The notes below the pieces were generated by a model. The model had not been told where the DNA came from. It worked only from the letters and a program-made list of their open reading frames with translations, and made no database searches. Of a DNA stretch of 64,000 bases, positions 34,490 through 41,973 are shown piece after piece. Source of the stretch: Streptomyces ortus (GTDB lineage: Bacteria; Actinomycetota; Actinomycetes; Streptomycetales; Streptomycetaceae); contig NZ_JAIFZO010000002.1 of the NCBI RefSeq assembly GCF_026341275.1, positions 2,147,264 to 2,211,263 of the forward strand, read 5' to 3'. The position numbers were made by a program, and so were the translations under genes. Each line of letters opens with the position of its first letter. Within the stretch, counting starts at the first letter, position 1.

Positions 34490-35275
34490 TTACTGAACTG
34501 ACGCTGCGTCAGGAATGGGTCGGGAAGCAAAGAACTTGTGGCGGCCATGGGTATGGGGGTGGTGCGGGGCTTCCGCGGTGGTCTTCAGCTCGCGCAGCCA
34601 CTGTTCGAGTCCCGCGCCGAGCATCGAGGTCGCCAGGGGGACGTCCGCCTCGACCTGGGCGCCCGTCCACGTCTCCTCGGTCTGCACGCGTACGCCGCCC
34701 TTGACCTTGGTGAACTTCCAGACGTGGACGCCCTCGTCGATACGCAGCCCCTCGCCGACCGCGGGCCCTGTCCACCTGATGCAGGAGTTCCGGTCGAGCG
34801 CGCGGACGGTGGAGGTGATGTTCAGAGTGGTCTCGGGGGTGGTGGGAGTGGCAGGCGCCGGGGTCGTCCAGCGGAACTGCGAGCCCGCGCGGAGCGGACC
34901 GCGGTCGAGGCGTTTCGCGGACAGCACCGGCGCCTGCCACGACGGCCAGCCCTCGACGTCGGTCTGCAACTTGAAGACGGTGCTCAGCGGGGCCTTGATC
35001 ACGATGTCGGTCCGGTACCGGATGAGGGCGTCGGAGTCCGCGCCCCTGCCCTGGCACTTCAGCCCGTCGGTGTGGGTCACGGCTCCCGTCCGGGCGGGGG
35101 CGGCCTGGGCGGGAACGGTACTCGCGAGGACGCCGAGCGTGGCGAGAGAGGCGAGTGAGGCCATTGAAGCGATTGACGCGAGTGACGCCTTGCGCGTGGT
35201 GATGGTGCGTACGTGCGTCCGGCGCCGGTGCCGCGCGGGCTGGACGGGGAGGGCGGCGGGGCTGTTGCTGGGCAT
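34490..35275 (-). CDS. Exported SRPBCC-family lipid-binding-like protein
   Basis: A 261-residue protein with a long N-terminal export signal: an Arg-rich region (about 15-30), then Leu/Ala/Ser-rich hydrophobic repeats (SIASMASLASLATLGVLAS) and a cleavage site after VPAQA. The mature body is a START/polyketide-cyclase (SRPBCC) fold: VIKAPLSTVFKLQTDVEGWPSWQ, then GSQFRWTT, and the C-terminal helix TSMLGAGLEQWLRELK. Such folds bind hydrophobic ligands. Its last codons overlap operator 6. ATG 35275 has AGAGG upstream, and a hexamer repeat lies in its leader. It may be an extracytoplasmic ligand binder. Confidence 0.85.
   Translation of the reverse strand: MPSNSPAALPVQPARHRRRTHVRTITTRKASLASIASMASLASLATLGVLASTVPAQAAPARTGAVTHTDGLKCQGRGADSDALIRYRTDIVIKAPLSTVFKLQTDVEGWPSWQAPVLSAKRLDRGPLRAGSQFRWTTPAPATPTTPETTLNITSTVRALDRNSCIRWTGPAVGEGLRIDEGVHVWKFTKVKGGVRVQTEETWTGAQVEADVPLATSMLGAGLEQWLRELKTTAEAPHHPHTHGRHKFFASRPIPDAASVQ
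34499..34511. promoter_or_regulatory. TetR-type operator 6 (ADP-forming ligase, distal)
   Basis: TGACGCTGCGTCA, a near-perfect palindrome in context CTGACGCTGCGTCAGG. It lies inside the last codons of the SRPBCC gene, 69 bases upstream of the ligase start. Confidence 0.7.
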
Positions 35276-35290
35276 GGTGTACCTCTCGCT

Positions 35291-35332
35291 GTGGGTGTGG
35301 GTGTGGGTGTGGGTGTGGGTGTGGGTGTGGGT
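35291..35332. repeat. GTGGGT hexamer microsatellite, seven copies
   Basis: Seven perfect GTGGGT units lie 16 bases before the SRPBCC start, in the short spacer after the membrane-protein gene. The repeat is on the plus strand, so the leader RNA of the leftward gene carries ACCCAC repeats. Copy-number change would alter the leader length. Confidence 0.95.
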
Positions 35333-35348
35333 GTGGCGATGGCGCTGG

Positions 35349-35987
35349 TCAGGTGGTGGTGAGGCGGCGGTGTTCGAGGACCGCCGCGAGGGCGTAGGCG
35401 CCGCCGCCCGCCAGGGTGAGGACCCAGTAGAGGCCGGGGCTGCCGAGGAGGAGGGCCGCGGTGGAGGTCAGGGCGAGCCAGCTGCCGAGGCCGTAGTGGA
35501 GCAGGTTGCGGCGCTGGGCGCCTTCGGCGATGTAGAGCAGACCGACGACGAAGCCGGAGCCGGTGGGCCAGAGAAGGGACTGCACGTCGGGCAGGTCGAG
35601 CGTGGCCGTCAGGCCCGTGATGGCGAGGAACAGGGCGGCGAAGGCGGTGGCCCAGGCGAGGCCGAGGAGCTTGCCTGGGAGGACGTCGTCCGGCTCGGCG
35701 GTGGAACGCTGGGCGCGCAGGGCGGCCACCGTGGCCTGGACGGTACCGAGGGCCAGCCCCGCCCCGAGGAGCGTCATGGGCAGCCAACCGGGCAGGTCGA
35801 GCAGCGGGGTCGCACCCTCGGAGACCGCCGCGGAGCCATGGCCGAACAGATAGGCGAGCCCGAAGCTGACGTAGGTCGCACGGTTGTCGACGTCGCCGCC
35901 TACGAGGGCTCTCGCGGCCGGATGCCCGGCGACGGTGGCGGCGCCGGTGCCGGCGATCGGCGTGACGGTCAGGGCGGGGGCGGACAT
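35349..35987 (-). CDS. Integral membrane protein of unknown function
   Basis: A 212-residue protein with about five to six predicted helices (around residues 40-55, 68-90, 105-130, 140-155, 163-182 and 185-205). It includes ATYVSFGLAYLFGHGSAA and SGFVVGLLYIAEGAQRRN. The family was not recognised. ATG 35987 has GGAGG nine bases upstream. It lies between the quinone-type oxidoreductase (27 bases upstream) and the SRPBCC gene (73 bases downstream), so these three leftward genes probably form an operon controlled from the divergent TetR region at 37.2 kb. Confidence 0.75.
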   Translation of the reverse strand: MSAPALTVTPIAGTGAATVAGHPAARALVGGDVDNRATYVSFGLAYLFGHGSAAVSEGATPLLDLPGWLPMTLLGAGLALGTVQATVAALRAQRSTAEPDDVLPGKLLGLAWATAFAALFLAITGLTATLDLPDVQSLLWPTGSGFVVGLLYIAEGAQRRNLLHYGLGSWLALTSTAALLLGSPGLYWVLTLAGGGAYALAAVLEHRRLTTT

Positions 35988-36014
35988 GGTGGAAACCTCC
36001 GGGCTACGGGCGGG

Positions 36015-37136
36015 CTACGGGCGGGGCGAGGGCTGCCGGCACGACTGCGCGCTCTGGAACGGGGGAGCGGGGACGATGACGACCTTTCCGGCGACCGTGC
36101 GGGACTCGGCGAGCGTCAGGGCCGCGGCGGCGTCCGGCAGCGGGATCCGCGCGGCGATCTGCGGGGTGATGACGCCGTCGGCGACCAGCCGCAGGACCTG
36201 GGTCAGGTCCTCGGTCATCCGCCGCTGCCAGGAGGCACGGCCACGGCGCTTGCCGGCCCAGAAGTTGTAGAAGTGCGCGCTCCTGCCGTTGGGCAGGGAG
36301 TTCCAGGCGGCGAGGCGCGCGAACAGCTTCAGCACCGGCAGCTGGGAGTTGCCCTCGTCGTCCTTGGTGGCGGCGGTGCCGTACGAGACCAGCGTGCCGC
36401 CCCGGCGCAGCAGCTGCCACGACTGCTCCACCCCGGCGCCGCCGACGTGGTCGAACACCGCGTCCACGCCGTCCGGGGCGAGTTCGCGGATCCGGGCGTA
36501 CAGGTCGGGGTCGCGGTAGTCGACGGGGGTCGCGCCCAGCTCCCGTACGGTCGCGTGGTGGCGGGGCGACGCCGTGCCGATCACGGTGATGCCGGCCGGG
36601 CGGGCCAGTTGTACGAGCGTGGAGCCGACGCCGCCGTTGGCGCCCAGGACCACGATCGTCCCGCCGGTACGGACCTTGGCGACGCGGTGCAGCATCTGCC
36701 AGGCCGTGATGCCGTTGACGACGACGGTCTCCGCGTCGGCCGCGTCCACCTCGTCCGGTACGGGCATCAGGTCCACGGCGTCCACCAGGAGGTGGCTGGC
36801 CCATGCGCCGGTCTTGGTGACCGCGGCGAACCGGCGTCCGACGAGCGCGGTGTCCACCTCCGGACCGGCCGCCGTGGCGGTGCCGACCACGTCGTAACCG
36901 GGCACGAAGGGGAACGGCGGCTGGTCGTAGTACTTGCCGCGGCGCATCTGCTGCTCGGCGAACGACACGCCCGTCGCGTCCATCCGCAGGACGACCTGGC
37001 CCTTGGCGGGGGCCGGCAGCTCGCGGCTGCGGAGCTCCAGACCGTCCGGCTCGACCAGCCCGGGCAGGACGATCTGGGTCGCCGAGACGACGGGGGCGGC
37101 GGAGGTGGCGGATGCGTGGGCGGCGGTGCTGGTCAT
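36015..37136 (-). CDS. Quinone oxidoreductase-like MDR dehydrogenase
   Basis: A 373-residue zinc-lacking medium-chain dehydrogenase. The N domain has LRMDATGVSFAEQQMRRGKY and FPFVPGYDVVGTATAAG, the NADPH-binding core is GGTIVVLGANGGVGSTLVQLA, and the later segment is GVDAVFDHVGGAG. Zinc-binding Cys clusters are absent, as in quinone reductases. The first 20 residues are an Ala/Ser/Thr-rich extension. GAGGGG lies eight bases before ATG 37136. It is divergent from a TetR-family gene across 111 bases holding a probable operator, so it is likely the target of that repressor. Confidence 0.9.
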   Translation of the reverse strand: MTSTAAHASATSAAPVVSATQIVLPGLVEPDGLELRSRELPAPAKGQVVLRMDATGVSFAEQQMRRGKYYDQPPFPFVPGYDVVGTATAAGPEVDTALVGRRFAAVTKTGAWASHLLVDAVDLMPVPDEVDAADAETVVVNGITAWQMLHRVAKVRTGGTIVVLGANGGVGSTLVQLARPAGITVIGTASPRHHATVRELGATPVDYRDPDLYARIRELAPDGVDAVFDHVGGAGVEQSWQLLRRGGTLVSYGTAATKDDEGNSQLPVLKLFARLAAWNSLPNGRSAHFYNFWAGKRRGRASWQRRMTEDLTQVLRLVADGVITPQIAARIPLPDAAAALTLAESRTVAGKVVIVPAPPFQSAQSCRQPSPRP

Positions 37137-37165
37137 GGCGTACCCCTCGAAGTTGCTGCCGTGTG

Positions 37166-37179
37166 CTTACGGTTGTAAG
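37166..37179. promoter_or_regulatory. Candidate operator of the divergent TetR regulator
   Basis: CTTACGGTTGTAAG, a five-base inverted repeat with a four-base spacer, in the divergent region between the oxidoreductase and the TetR gene. The half-site TGTAAGG recurs near 37234. It is distinct from the CTGACGG operators. Confidence 0.5.
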
Positions 37180-37247
37180 GTTATGCCTGTTAGCTGATGG
37201 ATGGCAAGAGGAAACAGCCATAAGCTTCGCGCTGTAAGGTGACAGGC

Positions 37248-37922
37248 ATGGGAACAGGTGTGGGAACAGGTACGGGAGACGAAACAGGCGATGCCGCGGC
37301 GACACCCGTCCGCGTCCGAAACCGGCGGGGGGAAGGGGACCGGCTACGCCAGGAGATCGTGACGGCGGCGGTCGCCCTGCTCGACGAGACCGGCGACGAG
37401 AGCGCCATCACCCTGCGTTCCGTGGCCCGCAGGGTCGGTATCGCCGCCCCGTCGATCTACCGGCACTTCTCCGATCAGCCCGCCATCATGCTGGCCGTGG
37501 TGCGCAACGCGTTCGCCGAACTGGACGAGCGGTTGCGGGCGGCCGTGGAGGCGGCCGACGACACGCCCCGCGCGCGGCTCACGGCCCTGTGCGAGGGCTA
37601 TCTGGAGTTCGCCGAGGCCCATCCGGGGCGCTACCGCACGATGTTCGGCGGGTTCTGGATGCCCGATCCGGGCGCGAGTTCCGTGACGGCCGAGGACCTC
37701 GGCGCGCTCGGCGACGCGAGCCTGCGGCGGCTCGGTGACGCACTCCAGGAGTGCGTCACCGCCGGCGTCGCGGCCAGTACCGACGTGGCGGCCGACGTGG
37801 TCGTGCTCTGGCTCGGCCTGCACGGACTTGCCCACCAGCGGGCGGTCGCGCCCTCGTTCCCCTGGCCGCCGGACATCGCGGACCGGCTCATCGCCACGCT
37901 CGCGCACTTCACGGAGGAGTAG
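37248..37922 (+). CDS. TetR/AcrR-family transcriptional regulator
   Basis: A 224-residue repressor. The DNA-binding domain (about 30-80) has IVTAAVALLDETGDESAITLRSVARRVGIAAPSIYRHFSDQ. The C-terminal domain is of the WHG/TetR_C type (about 95-220, GYLEFAEAHPGRYRTMFGG). The first 20 residues are a Gly/Thr-rich tail. ATG 37248 has AAGGTGA six bases upstream; GTG 37239 is also in frame. It probably represses itself and the divergent oxidoreductase operon through the CTTAC dyad. The ligand is unknown. Confidence 0.9.
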   Translation: MGTGVGTGTGDETGDAAATPVRVRNRRGEGDRLRQEIVTAAVALLDETGDESAITLRSVARRVGIAAPSIYRHFSDQPAIMLAVVRNAFAELDERLRAAVEAADDTPRARLTALCEGYLEFAEAHPGRYRTMFGGFWMPDPGASSVTAEDLGALGDASLRRLGDALQECVTAGVAASTDVAADVVVLWLGLHGLAHQRAVAPSFPWPPDIADRLIATLAHFTEE

Positions 37923-38000
37923 GGCGGGCGCGGCCGGCCCCTCCCGGGGCCGGCCGCCGTGGACGGGTGAGGGGGGCGGCGGAGGCCGCCCGCCCAGGTA

Positions 38001-39353
38001 TCAGCGTGCGAGGCGGGACGGATTCCTTCGGGCGGCGTCGCGCGCGATCGCCTTCGCGATCTTCTCGGCGTCGAGGGCGAGTTCGCGGAACATGCCGCTG
38101 ATCGGGTTGGTGAAGCCGGTGAAGTAGAGGCCGGGCGCGGTCTTCGGCGCGCGGGCGCCGTGGACGACCGGGCGGCCCCGGCCGTCGAGCACGTCGAGGT
38201 GGCCGACGACGTTCTCCAGGGCGCGCCGGTAGCCGGTCGCGGCGATCACGGCGTCCGGGCCGACGCGGTCGCCGTTCGCGAGGACGACCTTGCCGTCCTC
38301 GAAGCCCTCGACCGCCGCCACCACCTCGACCCGGCCCTTGCGGACCGCGTCGATCAGGCCGACGTCCTGTACGGGGATGGACCCGTCCTTCACCCGCGAG
38401 TACAGCCCGGTGTCGGGCCGCGGCAGCCCCTTCGCGGCCAGGTCCGGAACGCTCAGCTTCGCCATCGGCCGGGCCAGCCGGTCCACCAGCGCGACCGGCA
38501 GCCGCCGGCAGAGCACCCCGGTGTACTGGGCCGCCCACCCGGCCGTCGACCGGCGCACGATGTGCGGCGCGGTCCGCACGGCGAGCCGTACGCGCGCCGC
38601 GCCGCCCTCGACGAGGTCCACGGCGATCTCGGCGCCGGTGTTGCCGACGCCGACCACGAGGACGTCCTGTCCGGCGAAGGGGGCGGGGTTGCGGTACTCG
38701 CCCGCGTGCAGGAACTCGCCCGTGTACCCGTCCCGGCCCGGCCAGTCGGGCACGTACGGCGTGTGGTTGAAGCCGGTGGCGACGACCACCGCGCTGCCGG
38801 TCAGCTCGCGCCCGCCGGTCGCGTGCAGCAGCCAGCCGGTACCGTCCGCGGAGGGCTCCACGCGGGAGACCTCGACGCCCGTGACGATCTCCAGCTCGTG
38901 GTGCTCGGCGTACTTCTCCAGATAGCGCACCACGTTGTCGCGCGCCACCCACCGCCCGAACGAACGCGGCATCGGCAGGCCCGGGAGCCCGGAGAGCCGC
39001 CGCGTCGTGTGGAGCCGCAGCCGGTCGTAGTGCCGCCGCCAGGAGGCCCCGACCCGGTCGGACTTCTCCAGCACGACGGCCCGTACGCCCTGGGCGCGCA
39101 GCGCGTACGCCGCCGCGAGGCCGCCCGGCCCGCCCCCGATGACGTACACGGGCCGGTCCTGCTGAGGCGCGGCCCCCGTCGGCTTCGCCGACCTCGGCGA
39201 AGCCGACGGGGGCGAGGATTCCTGCGCCGATGTCCGTGCGGCTGCCTGCGAAGGCGCCTGCGCGGGTGTTTGTGCGGGCGTTTGCGCGGGTGTCTGCGTG
39301 CTTGCCTCGGACACTTCGGGCGTCCGGGGTGTCGGGTCGGGAGAGTCGGCCAT
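38001..39353 (-). CDS. Flavin-containing monooxygenase
   Basis: A 450-residue FAD/NADPH monooxygenase of the class B (YUCCA/FMO-like) type. It has the FAD motif GGGPGGLAAAY (about 73-83), the region GASWRRHYDRLRLHT, the ATG-type motif VVVATGFNHTPYVPDWPG and the NADPH Rossmann VVGVGNTGAEIA, then ATGYR. It would oxygenate a soft nucleophile or ketone. Residues 1-65 are an unusual Thr/Pro/Ala/Gln extension containing TPAQ repeats and a perfect 42-base DNA palindrome. ATG 39353 has no clear ribosome site, so the true start could be later, such as the GTG opening VYVIGGG. Confidence 0.88.
   Translation of the reverse strand: MADSPDPTPRTPEVSEASTQTPAQTPAQTPAQAPSQAAARTSAQESSPPSASPRSAKPTGAAPQQDRPVYVIGGGPGGLAAAYALRAQGVRAVVLEKSDRVGASWRRHYDRLRLHTTRRLSGLPGLPMPRSFGRWVARDNVVRYLEKYAEHHELEIVTGVEVSRVEPSADGTGWLLHATGGRELTGSAVVVATGFNHTPYVPDWPGRDGYTGEFLHAGEYRNPAPFAGQDVLVVGVGNTGAEIAVDLVEGGAARVRLAVRTAPHIVRRSTAGWAAQYTGVLCRRLPVALVDRLARPMAKLSVPDLAAKGLPRPDTGLYSRVKDGSIPVQDVGLIDAVRKGRVEVVAAVEGFEDGKVVLANGDRVGPDAVIAATGYRRALENVVGHLDVLDGRGRPVVHGARAPKTAPGLYFTGFTNPISGMFRELALDAEKIAKAIARDAARRNPSRLAR
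39172..39213. repeat. Perfect 42-base palindrome inside a coding region
   Basis: Twenty-base arms (the left begins GCCCCCGTCGGC, the right ends GCCGACGGGGGC) are separated by two bases. It lies in the N-terminal linker of the monooxygenase gene, encoding about PPSASPRSAKPTGA. Confidence 0.95.
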
Positions 39354-39546
39354 GTGCCGAGCGTATGCACGTGGTCATTTGATGGGTCTCGGTCAAGCCC
39401 GGAATCGGTTGCGAATTGATCACGGCTGTAGGAGGGGTGTGGGGGGTTTGTGTCGTAGGCCACATGCGTGTGTGCGGCAGGGGAGATGGTCGCGCCGGGA
39501 CGGGCGGGCGTAGGACTCTTGCGCACCCGCGCCCGGTGCGCTGAAC

Positions 39547-39559
39547 TGACGTACCGTCA
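39547..39559. promoter_or_regulatory. TetR-type operator 7 (DoxX operon)
   Basis: TGACGTACCGTCA, in context CTGACGTACCGTCAGA, 31 bases upstream of the DoxX start. Confidence 0.72.
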
Positions 39560-39589
39560 GATAGGCGGCTGTGGAGGGGGTGCGGGGCC

Positions 39590-40039
39590 ATGGACACCAT
39601 CTGGCTCACCGGTGCGGAATGGGTCGCCGTGCTCCGGGTCGGGCTCGGGCTGTGGTGGCTGGAGAGCTGGCGGCACAAGGACAAGAAGGGCTGGTTCGAG
39701 CGGGGGACCGGGATCGCGTGGGCGGCCGACGTCGCCGCGAAGCACCGGTGGAACCCGGTGCGCAGCGGCTTCGACGTGGTCGTCGCACCCCGGCCGCGCA
39801 CGATGGCGTACGTCGTCGTGTACGCGGAACTCGCCCTCGGCCTGGGCCTCGTGGTGGGCTTCCTGACCCCGATCGCCCTGGTCGGCGGCCTGCTGCTCAA
39901 TCTCCTCTACCTCGTCCTGATGATCCACGACTGGGCCGAGCAGGGGCAGAACACGATGATGGCCCTCATCTCCCTGGTGGCCCTGTTCGGCATGTCCTGG
40001 CAGACGTGGTCCCTGGACAGCGCGCTGGGACTCTTCTGA
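39590..40039 (+). CDS. DoxX-like membrane protein
   Basis: A 149-residue protein with three to four membrane helices: 10-25 (VAVLRVGLGLWWLES), 72-95 (MAYVVVYAELALGLGLVVGF), 97-113 (IALVGGLLLNLLYLVLM) and 124-140. It matches DoxX/DUF-type redox-associated membrane proteins. Related proteins sit in steroid and aromatic degradation clusters, perhaps as quinone-linked electron acceptors or substrate-entry proteins. It starts 31 bases after operator 7, and its stop overlaps the DUF35 gene start (TGATG), so they are coupled. Confidence 0.85.
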   Translation: MDTIWLTGAEWVAVLRVGLGLWWLESWRHKDKKGWFERGTGIAWAADVAAKHRWNPVRSGFDVVVAPRPRTMAYVVVYAELALGLGLVVGFLTPIALVGGLLLNLLYLVLMIHDWAEQGQNTMMALISLVALFGMSWQTWSLDSALGLF

Positions 40040-40512
40040 TGGCGACCGGCTCCGGCGGCTCGGCCGGCTCGGACATGCCGGCCGGCTCCGGTGGACCTGC
40101 CCGCTTCGACCTGCCGGAGATCGACGCGTTCAGCCGGCCCTACTGGGACGCCGCCACCGACGGGCGGCTGCTGCTGCGCCGGTGCGGTGCGTGCGGACGC
40201 GCCCACCACTACCCGCGCGAGTTCTGCCCGCACTGCTGGAGCGAGGACGTGACCTGGGAACGGGCGAGCGGTCGCGCCACGCTCTACACCTGGTCCGTCG
40301 TCCACCGCAACGACCTGCCGCCCTTCGGGGCCCGCATCCCGTACGTCGCCGCCGTCGTCGACCTCGACGAGGGGCCGCGGATGATGACCGAGGTGGTGGA
40401 GTGCGGGGAGGGGGACCTGCGGGTGGGGATGGCCTTGGAGGCGGCCTTCAGGGAAGGGGACGCGGAGGGGGCTGTCGGGGTGCCGGTGTTCCGGCCCGTG
40501 GGTCGTTGTTGA
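40039..40512 (+). CDS. DUF35 Zn-ribbon/OB-fold protein (first copy)
   Basis: A 157-residue acyl-CoA-binding DUF35 protein. The rubredoxin-like zinc ribbon is CGACGRAHHYPREFCPHC (about 48-65, C-x2-C and C-x2-C), and the OB fold follows (GRATLYTWSVVHR, then YVAAVVDLDEGPRMMTEVV). In steroid degradation such proteins bind the acyl-CoA and partner lipid-transfer-type thiolases (Ltp2 with the DUF35 domain of ChsH2). Translation is coupled to DoxX. A possible partner thiolase is at 46592. About 25 Gly/Ser-rich N-terminal residues are likely disordered. Confidence 0.9.
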   Translation: MATGSGGSAGSDMPAGSGGPARFDLPEIDAFSRPYWDAATDGRLLLRRCGACGRAHHYPREFCPHCWSEDVTWERASGRATLYTWSVVHRNDLPPFGARIPYVAAVVDLDEGPRMMTEVVECGEGDLRVGMALEAAFREGDAEGAVGVPVFRPVGRC

Positions 40513-40520
40513 ATGGCTCG

Positions 40521-41135
40521 ATGACCGACTTGTACGAGTCCTCCGGCTCCCTCCCCCGTCCCGGGATCCGCGGTTACGGACTGCGGCTCCGCCCCTGGGA
40601 CGCGGACGCCGAGGAGGATGTCCAGGCGTGGCTGCGGGGCTACCTCGACCCCGAGTTCCAGCGGTGGAACACACCGCTCAGGCCGCTGGAGGACCGCGCC
40701 GACGCGCTGGAGTCGATGGCGGCGCGGGCCAAGTCGGCCCAGGAGGGGGTGGGCGCCTCCTTCTGCGTCACGGACGCGAGCGGCGGCGTACCGCTCGGGC
40801 ACATCGGGATCAACGACATCGACCACGTCGTACGGGTCGCCCGCGTCGGCTACTGGGTGCTCCCCGACGCGCGGGGCCGCCGGGTGGCCACGCGCGCCCT
40901 CGCCCTGGCCTCACGCTGGGCCTTCGAGGAACTGGGTCTGCACCGGCTGGAGTTGGGGCACGCGCTGGGGCACGAGGCGTCGTGCCGGATCGCCGAGCGG
41001 TGCGGCTATCCGTACGAGGGGACGCTGCGCGGGGCGATGTTCGAGGCGGGGCGCCTGGACGCCTTCCGAGACGTGCATCTGCACGCCCGGCTGGCCACGG
41101 ACCCCGCCCCGGAACGCGGACCCGCACTGCCCTAG
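40521..41135 (+). CDS. GNAT-family N-acetyltransferase
   Basis: A 204-residue acetyltransferase of the RimJ/RimL-like class. The N-terminal LRLRPWDADAEEDVQAWLRGY is typical; the acetyl-CoA-binding segment is VGYWVLPDARGRRVATRALALASRWAFEELG (about 109-139) with a Q/RxxGxG-like DARGRRV. It ends in HRLELGHALGHEASCRIAERCGYPYEG, the motif B region. It probably acetylates an amino group of a protein or small molecule. It starts nine bases after the DUF35 gene and may be read through from that operon. Its stop codon lies in the long inverted repeat that follows. Confidence 0.9.
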   Translation: MTDLYESSGSLPRPGIRGYGLRLRPWDADAEEDVQAWLRGYLDPEFQRWNTPLRPLEDRADALESMAARAKSAQEGVGASFCVTDASGGVPLGHIGINDIDHVVRVARVGYWVLPDARGRRVATRALALASRWAFEELGLHRLELGHALGHEASCRIAERCGYPYEGTLRGAMFEAGRLDAFRDVHLHARLATDPAPERGPALP

Positions 41136-41192
41136 GGCGTTTCTGATGGATCTCCCTCCTTCACCCACGGAGATCCATCAGAAACGCCCTAG
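41132..41192. repeat. 61-base element: perfect 24-bp inverted repeat with CTAG ends
   Basis: Arms of 24 bases at 41132-41155 and 41169-41192 match perfectly around a 13-base loop and begin and end with CTAG. It lies between convergent genes and covers the GNAT stop codon. As RNA it is a very stable hairpin in both directions, so it may terminate both genes. The CTAG borders also recall insertion-sequence remnants or MITEs. Confidence 0.9.
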
Positions 41193-41226
41193 CGGACCGC
41201 CCCGGCCCCCTGGCCGGTGGTGGTCG

Positions 41227-41946
41227 TCAGGGCCACAGCAGTTCCTTGCGCCAGGTGCCGTCCGCGCGGCGGTAGGTCAGGCGTACGTGCCGGCGGCGCG
41301 CGTCGCCCTGGAAGAACTCCACCTCGGCCGGGTCCAGGACGTACACCGTCCACGACGGCGCCGACGCGTCCGGTTCGCGGTGGGCGCGGTCCCAGGCCGC
41401 GTCCGAGGCGCGCTCCAACTCCTCGTACGAGCTGAGCACTTCGCTCTGCCGGCCCACCAGGGCCGAGGCGAGCGCGCCGGTCGAGCGGGCGTGCAGGTCG
41501 GCCCGCGCGACCTCGGGCGGGGCGGCGGTCACCGGGCCGCGTACCCGGATCTGCCGGCCCTGCGCGGGCCAGTAGAAGCCGAGTGCCGCGTACGGGCGGG
41601 CTGCCAGGTGCCGTCCCTTCCGGCTGCCCGCGTGCGAGGCGAAGTGCCAGCCCTTTTCGTCGGCGCCGTGCAGCATCACGGTCCGTACGTCGGGCAGGCC
41701 GTCGGCGTCCGCCGTGGCCAGCGACATCGTGTGCGGCTCCGTCTGCCCGGCGGCCACGGCCTCGGCGAACCACTGCTCGAAGAGCGGCAGCGGTGCGGCC
41801 GGGGCGGTGGCCGGGGCGAACTTCGGCAGCTCGGTGTCCCAGACCCGCTGAGCCCTCAGCAGCCGTACGAACTCGGAGGGACCGGTGGTGGCGGCGGAGG
41901 GGGCGGGGGAGTCGGGCGTGGGCGGGGTGGGGGTGTCGGCGCTCAT
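41227..41946 (-). CDS. Pyridoxamine 5'-phosphate oxidase-like protein (PdxH family)
   Basis: A 239-residue FMN flavoprotein of the PdxH fold. FMN-contact segments are VRTVMLHGADEKGWHFASHAGSRKGRHLA (about 88-116) and ALGFYWPAQGRQIRVRG. The C-terminal domain has RRRHVRLTYRRADGTWRKELLWP, close to the PdxH dimerisation ending. It likely oxidises pyridoxamine or pyridoxine phosphate, but the middle (ARADLHARSTGALAS) departs from canonical PdxH, so a related function is possible. The first 20 residues are a Pro/Thr-rich tail. Weak ribosome site before ATG 41946. It converges on the GNAT gene. Confidence 0.82.
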   Translation of the reverse strand: MSADTPTPPTPDSPAPSAATTGPSEFVRLLRAQRVWDTELPKFAPATAPAAPLPLFEQWFAEAVAAGQTEPHTMSLATADADGLPDVRTVMLHGADEKGWHFASHAGSRKGRHLAARPYAALGFYWPAQGRQIRVRGPVTAAPPEVARADLHARSTGALASALVGRQSEVLSSYEELERASDAAWDRAHREPDASAPSWTVYVLDPAEVEFFQGDARRRHVRLTYRRADGTWRKELLWP

Positions 41947-41973
41947 GCCCCGATTGTCACGTGGTGGGCGGCC

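Noticed and set aside
34515..37178. 887-codon plus-strand frame
   Set aside because: It is antisense to the SRPBCC, membrane-protein and oxidoreductase genes, and is Gly/Arg/Val-rich.
41132..41192. Riboswitch or tRNA
   Set aside because: The fold is a single hairpin with no cloverleaf or aptamer pattern.
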